Shown piece after piece: positions 1-8,440 of a stretch of 64,000 bases of DNA (the first letter of the stretch is position 1; each line of letters starts with the position of its first letter). This DNA is from Flavobacteriaceae bacterium. Its GTDB lineage: Bacteria > Bacteroidota > Bacteroidia > Flavobacteriales > Flavobacteriaceae. Location: positions 1-64,000 of the forward strand of contig JABSPK010000006.1 of the NCBI GenBank assembly GCA_013214065.1, written 5' to 3'. Below the pieces are notes generated by a model that searched no databases, was not told the DNA's origin, and was given only the letters and a program-made list of their open reading frames with translations. The translations under genes were made by a program, and so were the position numbers.

Positions 1-1
1 C

Positions 2-1933
2 CGTAACCCCTATCGCATCTCGGTCGATCCCAAGAACGGTTACCTGTATTGGGGTGATGTCGGTCCTGACGCCCGTCAAGACGATTATGCAGCCCGCGGT
101 CCAAGGGGGTATGACGAAATGGGATTGGCACGTGAGGCCGGAAACTATGGCTGGCCTTTGTTCATTGGGGATAACAAACCCTATGTCGATTATGACTATG
201 CTACCGGTGAAAGTGGGGCCGCATTCGATCCAGAGCACCCAATCAATGATTCGCAAAACAATACAGGTCTTAGGGAATTACCCCCTGCGCAGCCGGCGTA
301 TATTTTTTATCCCTATGCCGACACCCCAGACTTTCCGCAGGTAGGTACCGGCGGGCGAAATGCCATGGCAGGGCCGGTATATTACGCCGATCTGTACCCT
401 GGCAACGAAAACCTTCCCGACTATTATACCGGAAAAGCCATCATTTACGAATGGATGCGTGGGTGGATGATGGCCGTCAATCTCTTTGAGGATGGAAGTT
501 TTAATAAAATGGAACCCTTCGCAACCGAAATCGAGGTCAATAGCTTGATCGACATGGAATTGGGTGATGATGGGCGCATTTATCTATTGGAATATGGTAG
601 TGGATGGTTTACCAAAAACGACAACTCCGCCTTGAGTTTTATCGAATACAATGGAGGTAACCGTCCGCCACTGATCGATGAATTGACCGTAGATCACACC
701 TCAGGGAGCCTACCATTGACAATCTCGGCCAGCGCTAAGGCACACGATCGCGAAAAGGATGCGATCGTTTATCAATGGGATTTCGGAAATGGCGAAACAC
801 TAGAGACGGAAGAAGGTACGATCAACCATACTTTCGAGGAAGCTGGGGAGTATACGATTGCCGTAACTGCCAAAGACGCCCTTGGGGAAACCTCTACGAC
901 CAAGACGCTCGCAGTCACGGCCGGAAATTCAAGACCTGAGGTTACCATCGATTTGAAAGGGGGCAATTCGTCCTTTTTCATTGCAGGTGTTCCTGTCGCC
1001 TACGAAGTCACGGTTACCGACCCTGACGCGGGGGAAATCGACCCTAAGAACATCTTCGTTTCGGTCGATTACCGACAGGGCATGGATCAGGTGAACCAAT
1101 CACTCGGTCATCAACAGGTTTCAGCTGCCGTAATGGGTGAGGCTTTGACCCAATCGATGGACTGCAAAACCTGTCATAAGGAAAAGGAGGCTTCCATCGG
1201 ACCGAATTATCTTGAAATCGCGGAACGCTACAAAGATGAAGACGATGCTTTGGGATATTTGATGACCAAGATCGTCGAAGGAGGCGGTGGCGCCTGGGGC
1301 GAGGTGGTCATGCCTGCGCATCCGAACATCACCGCTGAAGAATCGAACCAAATCGCCTTATACATACAATCTTTGGTCGCTGACGCGAGCCAAGAACCCT
1401 CTTTACCCGCGAAAGGGACCATAGTGCCCAGTCCTTCCGGAAACGCCAATGTCATGGTTTTGACGGCCAGTTATACCGATGAGGGCAATGGTATCGGCAA
1501 ACCTTTGACCGGAATCCGTTCGGCGGCATTGCAGAGCAGTACGGTCACTTTTGCCGGGGAACTGGCCTCCGAAGGTTTTACCAAAGTGAAATTCGGAGGT
1601 ATGGATTTATTGGTGGTTCCGGATGATAGCGGATGGTTCGCCATGAACGACATCGACTTGACCGGGGTCAGTACGGTGAATTTAACGGTTGGATGGCAGG
1701 CGCCACCAACTTCGAAATTAACCTTCGAACTACGGAACGGTGGTGCCGATGGCCCGTTATTGGGCAAAGGAAGCATGCCGAAGCCTGTTGAAGGGCAACC
1801 GGCCGGGTTACTAACTATGGTGTTGAATGAAAAGGTCAACGAGGTGTTGGATCTCTATTTCGTTTACGTTCCGGAAACGGACGAGGAACGCGGTCCCGCC
1901 CCAGTGGCCCTAATCAATGCCAGTTTCAATTAA
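2..1933 (+). CDS. PQQ-dependent sugar dehydrogenase / PKD / cytochrome c multidomain protein (5' truncated)
   Basis: The reading frame is open from base 2 to TAA at 1931-1933, so 643 C-terminal residues are visible and the start lies left of the window. Visible residues 1 to about 215 look like the end of a soluble PQQ glucose/sorbosone dehydrogenase propeller (segments such as YLYWGDVGPDA and AGNYGWPLFIGDN). A PKD domain follows (about 220-308, with YQWDFGNGE), then a second Ig-like stretch, then a class I cytochrome c with the haem motif CKTCH at 388-392 and a likely Met ligand in VVMPAHP (Met 437). The last 170 residues resemble a CBM6-type carbohydrate-binding module. The set implies an exported enzyme that oxidises a sugar and passes electrons to its own haem. 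The PQQ assignment is the least certain because only the domain's end is present. The next gene is convergent, 19 bp away. Confidence 0.75.
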   Translation, partial: RNPYRISVDPKNGYLYWGDVGPDARQDDYAARGPRGYDEMGLAREAGNYGWPLFIGDNKPYVDYDYATGESGAAFDPEHPINDSQNNTGLRELPPAQPAYIFYPYADTPDFPQVGTGGRNAMAGPVYYADLYPGNENLPDYYTGKAIIYEWMRGWMMAVNLFEDGSFNKMEPFATEIEVNSLIDMELGDDGRIYLLEYGSGWFTKNDNSALSFIEYNGGNRPPLIDELTVDHTSGSLPLTISASAKAHDREKDAIVYQWDFGNGETLETEEGTINHTFEEAGEYTIAVTAKDALGETSTTKTLAVTAGNSRPEVTIDLKGGNSSFFIAGVPVAYEVTVTDPDAGEIDPKNIFVSVDYRQGMDQVNQSLGHQQVSAAVMGEALTQSMDCKTCHKEKEASIGPNYLEIAERYKDEDDALGYLMTKIVEGGGGAWGEVVMPAHPNITAEESNQIALYIQSLVADASQEPSLPAKGTIVPSPSGNANVMVLTASYTDEGNGIGKPLTGIRSAALQSSTVTFAGELASEGFTKVKFGGMDLLVVPDDSGWFAMNDIDLTGVSTVNLTVGWQAPPTSKLTFELRNGGADGPLLGKGSMPKPVEGQPAGLLTMVLNEKVNEVLDLYFVYVPETDEERGPAPVALINASFN

Positions 1934-1952
1934 CTAATGAGCCTACGAAGGG

Positions 1953-2477
1953 CTATTTAAGTATCGCAAAAGTGAGTCCGTCTTTCTTTTCGGTATGTAA
2001 GTGGCCCAAGGGGCCTGTTTTATCGATCAGTTCACCACCCAATTTGCCTACGGCTTTTTGAGATCGCAGGTTGTATTTGTTCACATTGAAGAGCACGACA
2101 TCAAAATGCTGATGCGCATGTTCGATCATCAAGCCTTTGAAGGAATGGTTATAGGTACCCCCCCAAAAGGCCTTTGATAAAAAGGTCCATCCGATTTCAA
2201 TGGCCTTACTTTCGGCATTGGCGATTCGAAAGCGGGAGCTTCCGATAATCCGTCCCGATTTTTTATCGATGATGGCAAAGGCCCCTTTTGAAGCCATCGC
2301 TCCATCGAAGAAGGTTTTGAACACGGACTTTTCCCAGCGATCGGGATTCTGGTGTTGCTCCCAGATTTCCGGATCTGAGGCCGCTTGGTATACTGCATCG
2401 AAATCACCTACTTCGAGGGGTCTTACCAATACGAGGTCATTTTCCAAAGTGGGCTGTAGGTAGTTTTCTTCGTTCAA
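1953..2477 (-). CDS. GNAT family N-acetyltransferase (RimJ/RimL-like)
   Basis: 174 residues with the layout of RimJ/RimL-type acetyltransferases: an N-terminal strand in LVLVRPLEVGDF, a central IGSSRF strand, and NVNKYNLRSQKAVGKLGG near residue 145, the family segment that binds acetyl-CoA (N..S..A..K.G). Members acetylate protein N-termini or small molecules; the substrate cannot be read here. The only reasonable start is a TTG at 2477-2475, five bases after the stop of the upstream peptidase gene. No ATG exists between the peptidase stop and the conserved N-terminal strand. It is probably co-transcribed behind the M1 peptidase. Confidence 0.8.
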   Translation of the reverse strand: MNEENYLQPTLENDLVLVRPLEVGDFDAVYQAASDPEIWEQHQNPDRWEKSVFKTFFDGAMASKGAFAIIDKKSGRIIGSSRFRIANAESKAIEIGWTFLSKAFWGGTYNHSFKGLMIEHAHQHFDVVLFNVNKYNLRSQKAVGKLGGELIDKTGPLGHLHTEKKDGLTFAILK

Positions 2478-2482
2478 AAGGC

Positions 2483-4114
2483 TTAACGTTTGGTCGCGTT
2501 GATATAAAAGTTCCGATCGACCTCGAATTCAGCGTTACGTCCGACGGCTTCAGGATGGGAGGTCCAATCGGCCTTTGGAAAAACCCATTGTTCCTTTCCA
2601 CCGATCTTCACCTTGACGGGCATATCGAAATCTTTGACGATGTTCTGGTAGCGGTATTCCAGCGCTTTTCCCTCTTGACGGTATTCCAATACCGGTACCA
2701 TGGCGGTTCGGAGGTATTGGTTGAAAAAAGCGGAAAGGTCTTTGCCCGTTGTGGTCGACAGGTATTGCTCGATTTGTTGGGTAGTGACCGTTTGATGGTA
2801 AAAGGTTTTGTTCAGTCCACGTAAGATGCTCCGCCATTGTTCATCATCCTCGATCAACTGGCGCAAGGTGTGCAACACATTGGCCCCTTTGTAATACATA
2901 TCCCCAGAACCTCTTTTGTTCAGATTATACCGCCCGATAATGGGCTTGTCGTTCATTATGCGCTTTCGGGTACCGATCACATAATCGGCCGATGCTTCGG
3001 AACCATAATGGTAATCGAGAAAAAGGTTTTCCGAATAGGCGGTAAAACTTTCATGGATCCACATATCGGCAATGTCTTTATTGGTGATGCTATTGGCAAA
3101 CCACTCATGACCGGCCTCGTGAATGATGATGAAATCGAATTTCAGGCCCCAGCCCGAATCGGAAAGATCGATACCCCGATACCCGTTCTGATAGCCATTG
3201 CCATAGGTGACCGAACTTTGGTGTTCCATGCCCAAATAGGGTACTTCGACCAGCTTGAACCCGTCTTCATAGAATGGGTAAGGTCCGAACCAATGCTCGA
3301 AAGCCTCCATCATGGGTTTGGTCTGTTTGAACTGTTCCTTTGCTTTTTCAAGGTTGTCACGAAGCACGAAGTAATCGAAGTCGAGTTCGCCGTTTTCACC
3401 TTGGTAGGTTTCGCTGAAATGGGCATAATCACCAATATTGATGTTTACCCCATAGTTATTGATCGGATTGCGTACGAACCAATGGGTAGTCCTCGTGTTC
3501 CCGTTTTCTTCGATTCCTTCCAAACGTCCGTTCGAAATGTTCATCAGGTCTTTCGGAAATGTCACGCTGATGCGCATGCTATCGACTTCGTCGTACATGT
3601 GGTCTTTATTGGGCCACCAAATACTGGCACCTAGTCCTTGACAAGAACTGGCAACGAAGTGTTTGCCATTTGCATCTTTTTTCCAAGATAATCCACCATC
3701 CCATGGTGCCCTAACCGCTTCTTTGGGGTATCCGGAATAATAGACATCCAATTCATGAAAAGAACCTACCGCTTGATCGTCGTTCACTAGCACGAAATAA
3801 GCGTTTTCCCCTTCTTTCTTATAGGAGAGTTCTTTTCCGTCTTGCACGATCTTTTCTATTTTTAAAGGGGGTTGTAGGTCGATTTGCAGCACTTCATTGG
3901 TTGCTAGCACTTTGTAACGGATCGTATTCTTGCCTTTGATGAATTTCTCATCGGGTCGCACCTCGATATCCAAATGGTAATAGTTGAGGTCCCACCAAGA
4001 ACGTTCTGGTGTGATGCTACCGCGTAAAAATTCATCTTTGGTGTAACTCAAATCTTCCTGAGCCACGGTCTGGAGGGCAAAAAACCCGAGCAGCAACAGA
4101 CAAAGTCTTTTCAT
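2483..4114 (-). CDS. M1 family metallopeptidase, secreted
   Basis: 543 residues from the ATG at 4114, chosen because it gives a clean signal peptide (MKRLCLLLLGFFALQTVAQ); the frame stays open 13 codons further upstream but those residues are not signal-like. The zinc site HEAGHEW starts at residue 332 and the second ligand Glu 355 lies in MWIHE, giving HEXXH-X18-E as in the M1 (gluzincin) aminopeptidases. LGMEHQSSVTYG, about 40 residues upstream, corresponds to the GxMEN exopeptidase motif. The enzyme ends soon after the catalytic domain with a short beta domain, so it is smaller than the long ERAP-type M1 enzymes. It should remove N-terminal amino acids from peptides in the periplasm or outside the cell. 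Confidence 0.9.
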   Translation of the reverse strand: MKRLCLLLLGFFALQTVAQEDLSYTKDEFLRGSITPERSWWDLNYYHLDIEVRPDEKFIKGKNTIRYKVLATNEVLQIDLQPPLKIEKIVQDGKELSYKKEGENAYFVLVNDDQAVGSFHELDVYYSGYPKEAVRAPWDGGLSWKKDANGKHFVASSCQGLGASIWWPNKDHMYDEVDSMRISVTFPKDLMNISNGRLEGIEENGNTRTTHWFVRNPINNYGVNINIGDYAHFSETYQGENGELDFDYFVLRDNLEKAKEQFKQTKPMMEAFEHWFGPYPFYEDGFKLVEVPYLGMEHQSSVTYGNGYQNGYRGIDLSDSGWGLKFDFIIIHEAGHEWFANSITNKDIADMWIHESFTAYSENLFLDYHYGSEASADYVIGTRKRIMNDKPIIGRYNLNKRGSGDMYYKGANVLHTLRQLIEDDEQWRSILRGLNKTFYHQTVTTQQIEQYLSTTTGKDLSAFFNQYLRTAMVPVLEYRQEGKALEYRYQNIVKDFDMPVKVKIGGKEQWVFPKADWTSHPEAVGRNAEFEVDRNFYINATKR

Positions 4115-4264
4115 ATATCCCTTATTTTTCAAACAATTTGGTTGGATAAACAATCGGAAATCCTCGGTATATCCCCCAAAATAACATACTTATGACCGCC
4201 ATAGTGAAAGTGAACACCGATTAGTATGTTTTGTAAAACGTTTCCTACACGTATATAATTGTCC

Positions 4265-4298
4265 CAAATTTAAGAAGTTGTTGCCCATTGGTATCCAA
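4265..4298 (-). promoter_or_regulatory. Putative promoter of the M1 peptidase gene
   Basis: The minus strand carries TAAATTTG (4272-4265), an exact match to the Bacteroidota -7 consensus TAnnTTTG, with a TTG at 4298-4296 separated by 23 bp, inside the usual 17-23 range. It lies in the 204-bp gap between the peptidase start and the TMEM175-like gene and would give a leader of roughly 140 nt. Nothing else was seen in this gap. Confidence 0.35.
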
Positions 4299-4318
4299 GG
4301 TCGTTTGTTTTTCACCCA

Positions 4319-4939
4319 TCAGGTTGCTTTCTTTTTTTCAAATTGCATCCCATGAACGTAGCATAACGGTCCAAGCAGGGCGTAGATCATTCCGGGTAGG
4401 GCGTATAGCAAACCGATTTTGAATTTCGCCAAAAGGATTGATACCAACGAAACGAAGACATAAATACCGAAATGGCGGGCGTAGAACAACAACTGTATGG
4501 CGTTCTCAATGGATTTCGTCTTTTTATAAGCCCTAAGGTACATCAAGGAAAAACAAAGGAAAATCAAGAAAAAACCAAGACTATAGAGCTGGAATAACGA
4601 TGAAAACTCCTCAACGTCCAATCCATTACCACTGGCCCAGGTATCGATCAACGATTTCAATGGGAAAATGTAGTATAACACCACGAACAATAAGATCGAA
4701 TTCAGGGCGATGATCCAATTGTCCATATGTTTTGTCCTTCTGAAAAAATTGTAGTGTACCGACCACAAGCTGACCAGCACGAAAAAACTGACCCCGAAAC
4801 TCAAGAAAACCCGCCAATCGACCTTCAGGATCGAACCACTATCCGTATCGCCTACCGAAACGACCAAGAGGGTGGCGGCGAAAGCGAATACAGCATCACT
4901 GAAGGCTTCGATACGGCTGATGTTGTGTGGGAATTTCAC
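4319..4939 (-). CDS. TMEM175/DUF1211-like potassium channel protein
   Basis: 206 residues with about six hydrophobic segments (roughly 13-31, 42-64, 78-96, 118-140, 160-180 and 183-200). The N-terminal helix carries RIEAFSDAVFAF, matching the conserved R..x..FSD signature (FSD at 13-15) of TMEM175-type channels. Bacterial TMEM175 proteins form tetrameric K+-permeable channels in the inner membrane; channel activity here is inferred from family. The start is GTG at 4939, ten bases after the stop of the propeller-NTF2 gene, so it is probably the third gene of the otsAB transcript. A K+ channel next to trehalose synthesis would fit osmotic adaptation. Confidence 0.75.
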   Translation of the reverse strand: MKFPHNISRIEAFSDAVFAFAATLLVVSVGDTDSGSILKVDWRVFLSFGVSFFVLVSLWSVHYNFFRRTKHMDNWIIALNSILLFVVLYYIFPLKSLIDTWASGNGLDVEEFSSLFQLYSLGFFLIFLCFSLMYLRAYKKTKSIENAIQLLFYARHFGIYVFVSLVSILLAKFKIGLLYALPGMIYALLGPLCYVHGMQFEKKKAT

Positions 4940-4949
4940 AAAAGGAAAA

Positions 4950-6134
4950 TTATCTTAAAAATGTGACTTTGGCAATTTTTCCGTTCTCCACTTCATAAAT
5001 GGCCACGGCCGAAAAGTTTTGGCCGTTGATGGTCAGGAATTCCTCATCGATGACCTTGTTGCCTATCACGATCCTATTCTTGATCTCGCAATGCAGGTCG
5101 GGCGTCGATTCAAAGAAGCCCTGGTATTGTTTTCTCATGGCGTCCAAGCCTTGTGCCGTCTGTTCACCGGGGAAATTGAATAAGGTAATCGAATCGGAAT
5201 AAGTCGCCAAAAAGGCATCGATATCGCGATTGTTGTAGGCGTCTAGCTGTTTTTGGACAATGGCTTCGGGTGAAGTGGAGGAAACCAAGACCAATTTTCG
5301 ACCGTCGGGACTAAATACCAAACGGGTGATTCCACTCAAATCGGCATCATTGAAGGTGTGAAAGGGTTCCCAATCGGTTCCTTTGCTGGGGTCCAATTTC
5401 AACAAAATGTTCTTAAAGGCAATGATGACAAAGCCCGAAGGATGCCATGCATAATCCTGTACCGTTGTTAGGGGTATGTTCAAAGTACCTTTGGTACTTG
5501 ATTCGGGATCAAACGAAAGAATGGTGTTGCCCTCCGCCTTGGTCTTGACATAAGATACCTCTTGGGAATTCGGTACCCCAGAAATTCCGCGCCCGACTTG
5601 TTGGGCAATGGTATCGTATTTTTTTCTCTTCAAATCGTTCAAGACGAGATCCATGCGGTTTTCAACCAGGACGGTGGTGACGAATATATTGGGGTCATAC
5701 CAATGGTGATAGCCAACTTTGGCATCTTTGAGAATGCGTTGATCAGTTCCTTTTCCGATATCGTAGCGATAAAGACGCTGTAATCCGGTGGTGTCAAGAC
5801 GAATGGCTGAGATTGCATCACTTTCAGGAATTCGGGTAGGGGAGTATTCGCTGCCCTGGGGGGTATCGGTCAACCAAGTCGTTGTTCCAGAATCCATAGC
5901 ATAAGACCGAATATCCGTTTGACCGTTCCTTGTCGATGAGAACAAGATCGTATTGGCATCGAAAAACGAGGGTTGGTTGTCATAGCCCTCATTTTGGGAA
6001 ATGTTCGTCTTTCCGGATACGGAAATACTATCGCCTGCAAGGGTGAAGTCGAAAAGATAGATTTCGGTATCGCTCTGGCCAAAGGCCAAAGTTGACACCA
6101 AAACGAATAAAAAAAGGTTAGTTGATCGTCTCAT
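4950..6134 (-). CDS. Secreted TolB-like beta-propeller fused to an NTF2/SnoaL-like domain
   Basis: 394 residues. A signal peptide (MRRSTNLFLFVLVSTLAFGQ) is followed by about 260 residues of TolB/WD40-like propeller repeats, with blades such as ILFSSTRNGQTDIRSY, ISAIRLDTTG and RLVFSPDGRKLVLVSS. From about residue 288 an NTF2/SnoaL-like domain begins (VQKQLDAYNNRDIDAFLATY) and runs to the end. Such domains often bind small hydrophobic ligands or act as isomerases; no catalytic role can be assigned here. The ATG overlaps the otsAB stop by four bases (ATGA), which points to translational coupling. The fusion is discussed under findings. Confidence 0.75.
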   Translation of the reverse strand: MRRSTNLFLFVLVSTLAFGQSDTEIYLFDFTLAGDSISVSGKTNISQNEGYDNQPSFFDANTILFSSTRNGQTDIRSYAMDSGTTTWLTDTPQGSEYSPTRIPESDAISAIRLDTTGLQRLYRYDIGKGTDQRILKDAKVGYHHWYDPNIFVTTVLVENRMDLVLNDLKRKKYDTIAQQVGRGISGVPNSQEVSYVKTKAEGNTILSFDPESSTKGTLNIPLTTVQDYAWHPSGFVIIAFKNILLKLDPSKGTDWEPFHTFNDADLSGITRLVFSPDGRKLVLVSSTSPEAIVQKQLDAYNNRDIDAFLATYSDSITLFNFPGEQTAQGLDAMRKQYQGFFESTPDLHCEIKNRIVIGNKVIDEEFLTINGQNFSAVAIYEVENGKIAKVTFLR

Positions 6135-8341
6135 AGTCCCATTAATTCAGTTAAAAACAGCCGCACTTTCTTCGTACCTTCCACATGATACTTCGCTTGG
6201 GTCTTTTTAAGACCCACTTTGATTGTTACCGCACTTTCAGGCAAGTCTTGGAACATGAATTCATCGGTCCAATCGTCACCGATGGCCATGATGAAATCAT
6301 AGTTACTTTCCCCAAGCATGCGAACCGAAGCACGGCCCTTGTTCACATTACTGCTTTTGACTTCAATGACCTTATTGCCGTTCAAGACGCTGATATCGTC
6401 ATTTCCGATAAGTCCGGTCAAAACGGTATTGAGTTCCGTTGCCCGCTTCTCTCCAAAATCGGGATCGGTATTGCGATAATGCCAAGCCAGGGAGTAGTTC
6501 TTTTTCTCGATAAAGGAACCCGGCGTCCGATCCACGAAGGATTCCAAAACCGGCTGTACCTTGTCGATCCAATCGTCTTTGACCTGTTCAAGCAGTTTAA
6601 AGGACTCACCCCCTTGCGAAATCCATACGCCATGCTCGACGATCATGTTGTACTTCCTATCGATGAACCATTTGGTAAAGGTCTCCTTATCGCGGCCACT
6701 GATCAAAAAGAGCGTGGTGTTCGGCTGTTGGTGCAACCGATCTAAAATGTCATATAACTCGGCATCGGGAACGGCTTTTTGGGGGTCCTTGTGGAATCCG
6801 GTCAGGGTGCCGTCGTAATCCAAGAAGAGAATACGGTTGCCCGCTTGGCGGTATTCCTTTGTGATGGATTCCACTAAATCCTTGTTCAGCTTGCGGGAAA
6901 CGTAGGTTTCCAAATTGGCTTTTTGATGGTCCAAGACACTCATGAATTCTTTGGCCCACACCTCGACATTATAGCGTTGTAAGCGATTCTGCAAAAACAT
7001 ATTTCGGGCCATTTGTTCTTTCAATGGCATGGTGATCGCCTGTTTCAAGGTGTCGGCCTGTTGTTCGAAATTATTCGGATTGATCAGCAGCGCTTCGTTC
7101 ATTTCATAGGCAGATCCAGCCATTTCACTAAGGATCAAAACCCCTGATTTATCGGTGCGGGTGGCCACATATTCCTTTGCGACGAGATTCATACCATCGC
7201 GTAACGGGGTCAACCAGGCAATATCGCTTGACGTATAAAGGTCGATGAGGTTTTCGAAAGGGAGCGAACGATAGAAGTACCAGATGGGGGTCCAGTTCAC
7301 CGTGGAAAGTTCCCCATTGATCCGACCGACCAACTCATCGATTTCACGTTTCAAGACCTGGTATTGCGGGACATTGGATCTCGATGGTACGGCCAAAATG
7401 ATCAAGCGGACCTTTTCTTTATACTCCGGGTATTTGTTCAAAAAGTATTCGAAGGCGTTGATGCGCTGGGCAATCCCTTTACTGTAATCGAGGCGGTCGA
7501 TGGAAAGGATCAATTTCCCATCGGGGACCGACTCTTTATGGGCGTCCAACTTTTTTTGCAGATCGGAATGTTCAGAAGCCGCGTTTTCATGATGGACCTT
7601 GGCGGCCGCACTGAATTTATCGTAGTCGATGCCCATGGGAAACGAATCGACCTTGATGACCCGATTTTCCAGAAAGATATCGTTAAAACTTACTTCCAAG
7701 CCCAATAAACGACGGACGGAACTCAAAAAATGCCTTTCGTAATCATAAGTATGGAAACCTATGAGATCCGATCCCAACAAGCCTTCCAAGATTTCTTCAC
7801 GCCAGGGTAGGGTCCTAAAGATCTCATAGGAGGGGAAGGGGATGTGCAGGAAAAAGCCGATGGTGGCATTGGGTCGTTGCGCCTTGACCATTTGGGGTAC
7901 CAGCATCAATTGGTAATCGTGCACCCATATGGTATCGTTTTCACCCGATTGCTCCAAAATGGCATCGGCGAATTTTTGGTTTACCGCTTTGTAACTGTTC
8001 CAGAAATCCAATTCGAATTCGGAGTATTCCAAAAAATAATGGAACAGGGGCCAGATGGTCCTGTTGCTGAAACCGAAGTAAAACCCATCGACATCCCTTT
8101 TGGTCAGGTTGACCTTGGCACAACCGTGCTTTTTCAGGGCCTTGTCGATCTCTGGTGCCAAAGGGGCCGGAATATCCTCATCGGTCAGTCCAGACCAGCC
8201 AATCCATAAGCTTTCACCTCCGCTATGCACTGATTTCATTCCCGTAGCCAAACCGCCGACGCTGGGTATGGCCGAAAGACCGCCATCACTTATTTGCAGT
8301 TGGACTGGCAGCCTATTGGAAATAATTATAGTTTTACTCAT
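6131..8341 (-). CDS. otsAB: Bifunctional trehalose-6-phosphate synthase / trehalose-6-phosphate phosphatase
   Basis: 736 residues. Residues 1 to about 465 form a GT20 trehalose-6-phosphate synthase (start IIISNRLPVQL, WIGWSG, VWVHDYQLMLVP-type segment, RLDYSKGI, and the donor-binding LRDGMNLVAKEYV). Residues about 500-736 form a HAD-superfamily phosphatase with nucleophile motif DYDGT at 508-512, SGRDKETF and the C-terminal AIGDDWTDE. Together they convert UDP-glucose (or another NDP-glucose) plus glucose-6-phosphate to trehalose in the cytosol. The fused arrangement is common in Bacteroidota. It is the first gene of a minus-strand operon and diverges from the GH15 gene across 99 bp. Confidence 0.95.
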   Translation of the reverse strand: MSKTIIISNRLPVQLQISDGGLSAIPSVGGLATGMKSVHSGGESLWIGWSGLTDEDIPAPLAPEIDKALKKHGCAKVNLTKRDVDGFYFGFSNRTIWPLFHYFLEYSEFELDFWNSYKAVNQKFADAILEQSGENDTIWVHDYQLMLVPQMVKAQRPNATIGFFLHIPFPSYEIFRTLPWREEILEGLLGSDLIGFHTYDYERHFLSSVRRLLGLEVSFNDIFLENRVIKVDSFPMGIDYDKFSAAAKVHHENAASEHSDLQKKLDAHKESVPDGKLILSIDRLDYSKGIAQRINAFEYFLNKYPEYKEKVRLIILAVPSRSNVPQYQVLKREIDELVGRINGELSTVNWTPIWYFYRSLPFENLIDLYTSSDIAWLTPLRDGMNLVAKEYVATRTDKSGVLILSEMAGSAYEMNEALLINPNNFEQQADTLKQAITMPLKEQMARNMFLQNRLQRYNVEVWAKEFMSVLDHQKANLETYVSRKLNKDLVESITKEYRQAGNRILFLDYDGTLTGFHKDPQKAVPDAELYDILDRLHQQPNTTLFLISGRDKETFTKWFIDRKYNMIVEHGVWISQGGESFKLLEQVKDDWIDKVQPVLESFVDRTPGSFIEKKNYSLAWHYRNTDPDFGEKRATELNTVLTGLIGNDDISVLNGNKVIEVKSSNVNKGRASVRMLGESNYDFIMAIGDDWTDEFMFQDLPESAVTIKVGLKKTQAKYHVEGTKKVRLFLTELMGL

Positions 8342-8440
8342 CTAAGATATTTTATCGCAAAAATGTAATAAAAAAGGGGTTTTTCGGTTTTATAAGAAAG
8401 AAAAAACCTACAATACACAGTCGAAACATAGTTACGTTGC

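Noticed and set aside
2837-3634. 265-codon open frame on the plus strand
   Set aside because: It is antisense to the M1 peptidase, which has intact catalytic motifs; low complexity in codon pattern and no recognisable domain.
8342-8440. Consensus promoters in the otsAB/GH15 gap
   Set aside because: Only near-matches were seen (for example TACATTTTTG on the minus strand, two bases too long), so no promoter was annotated.
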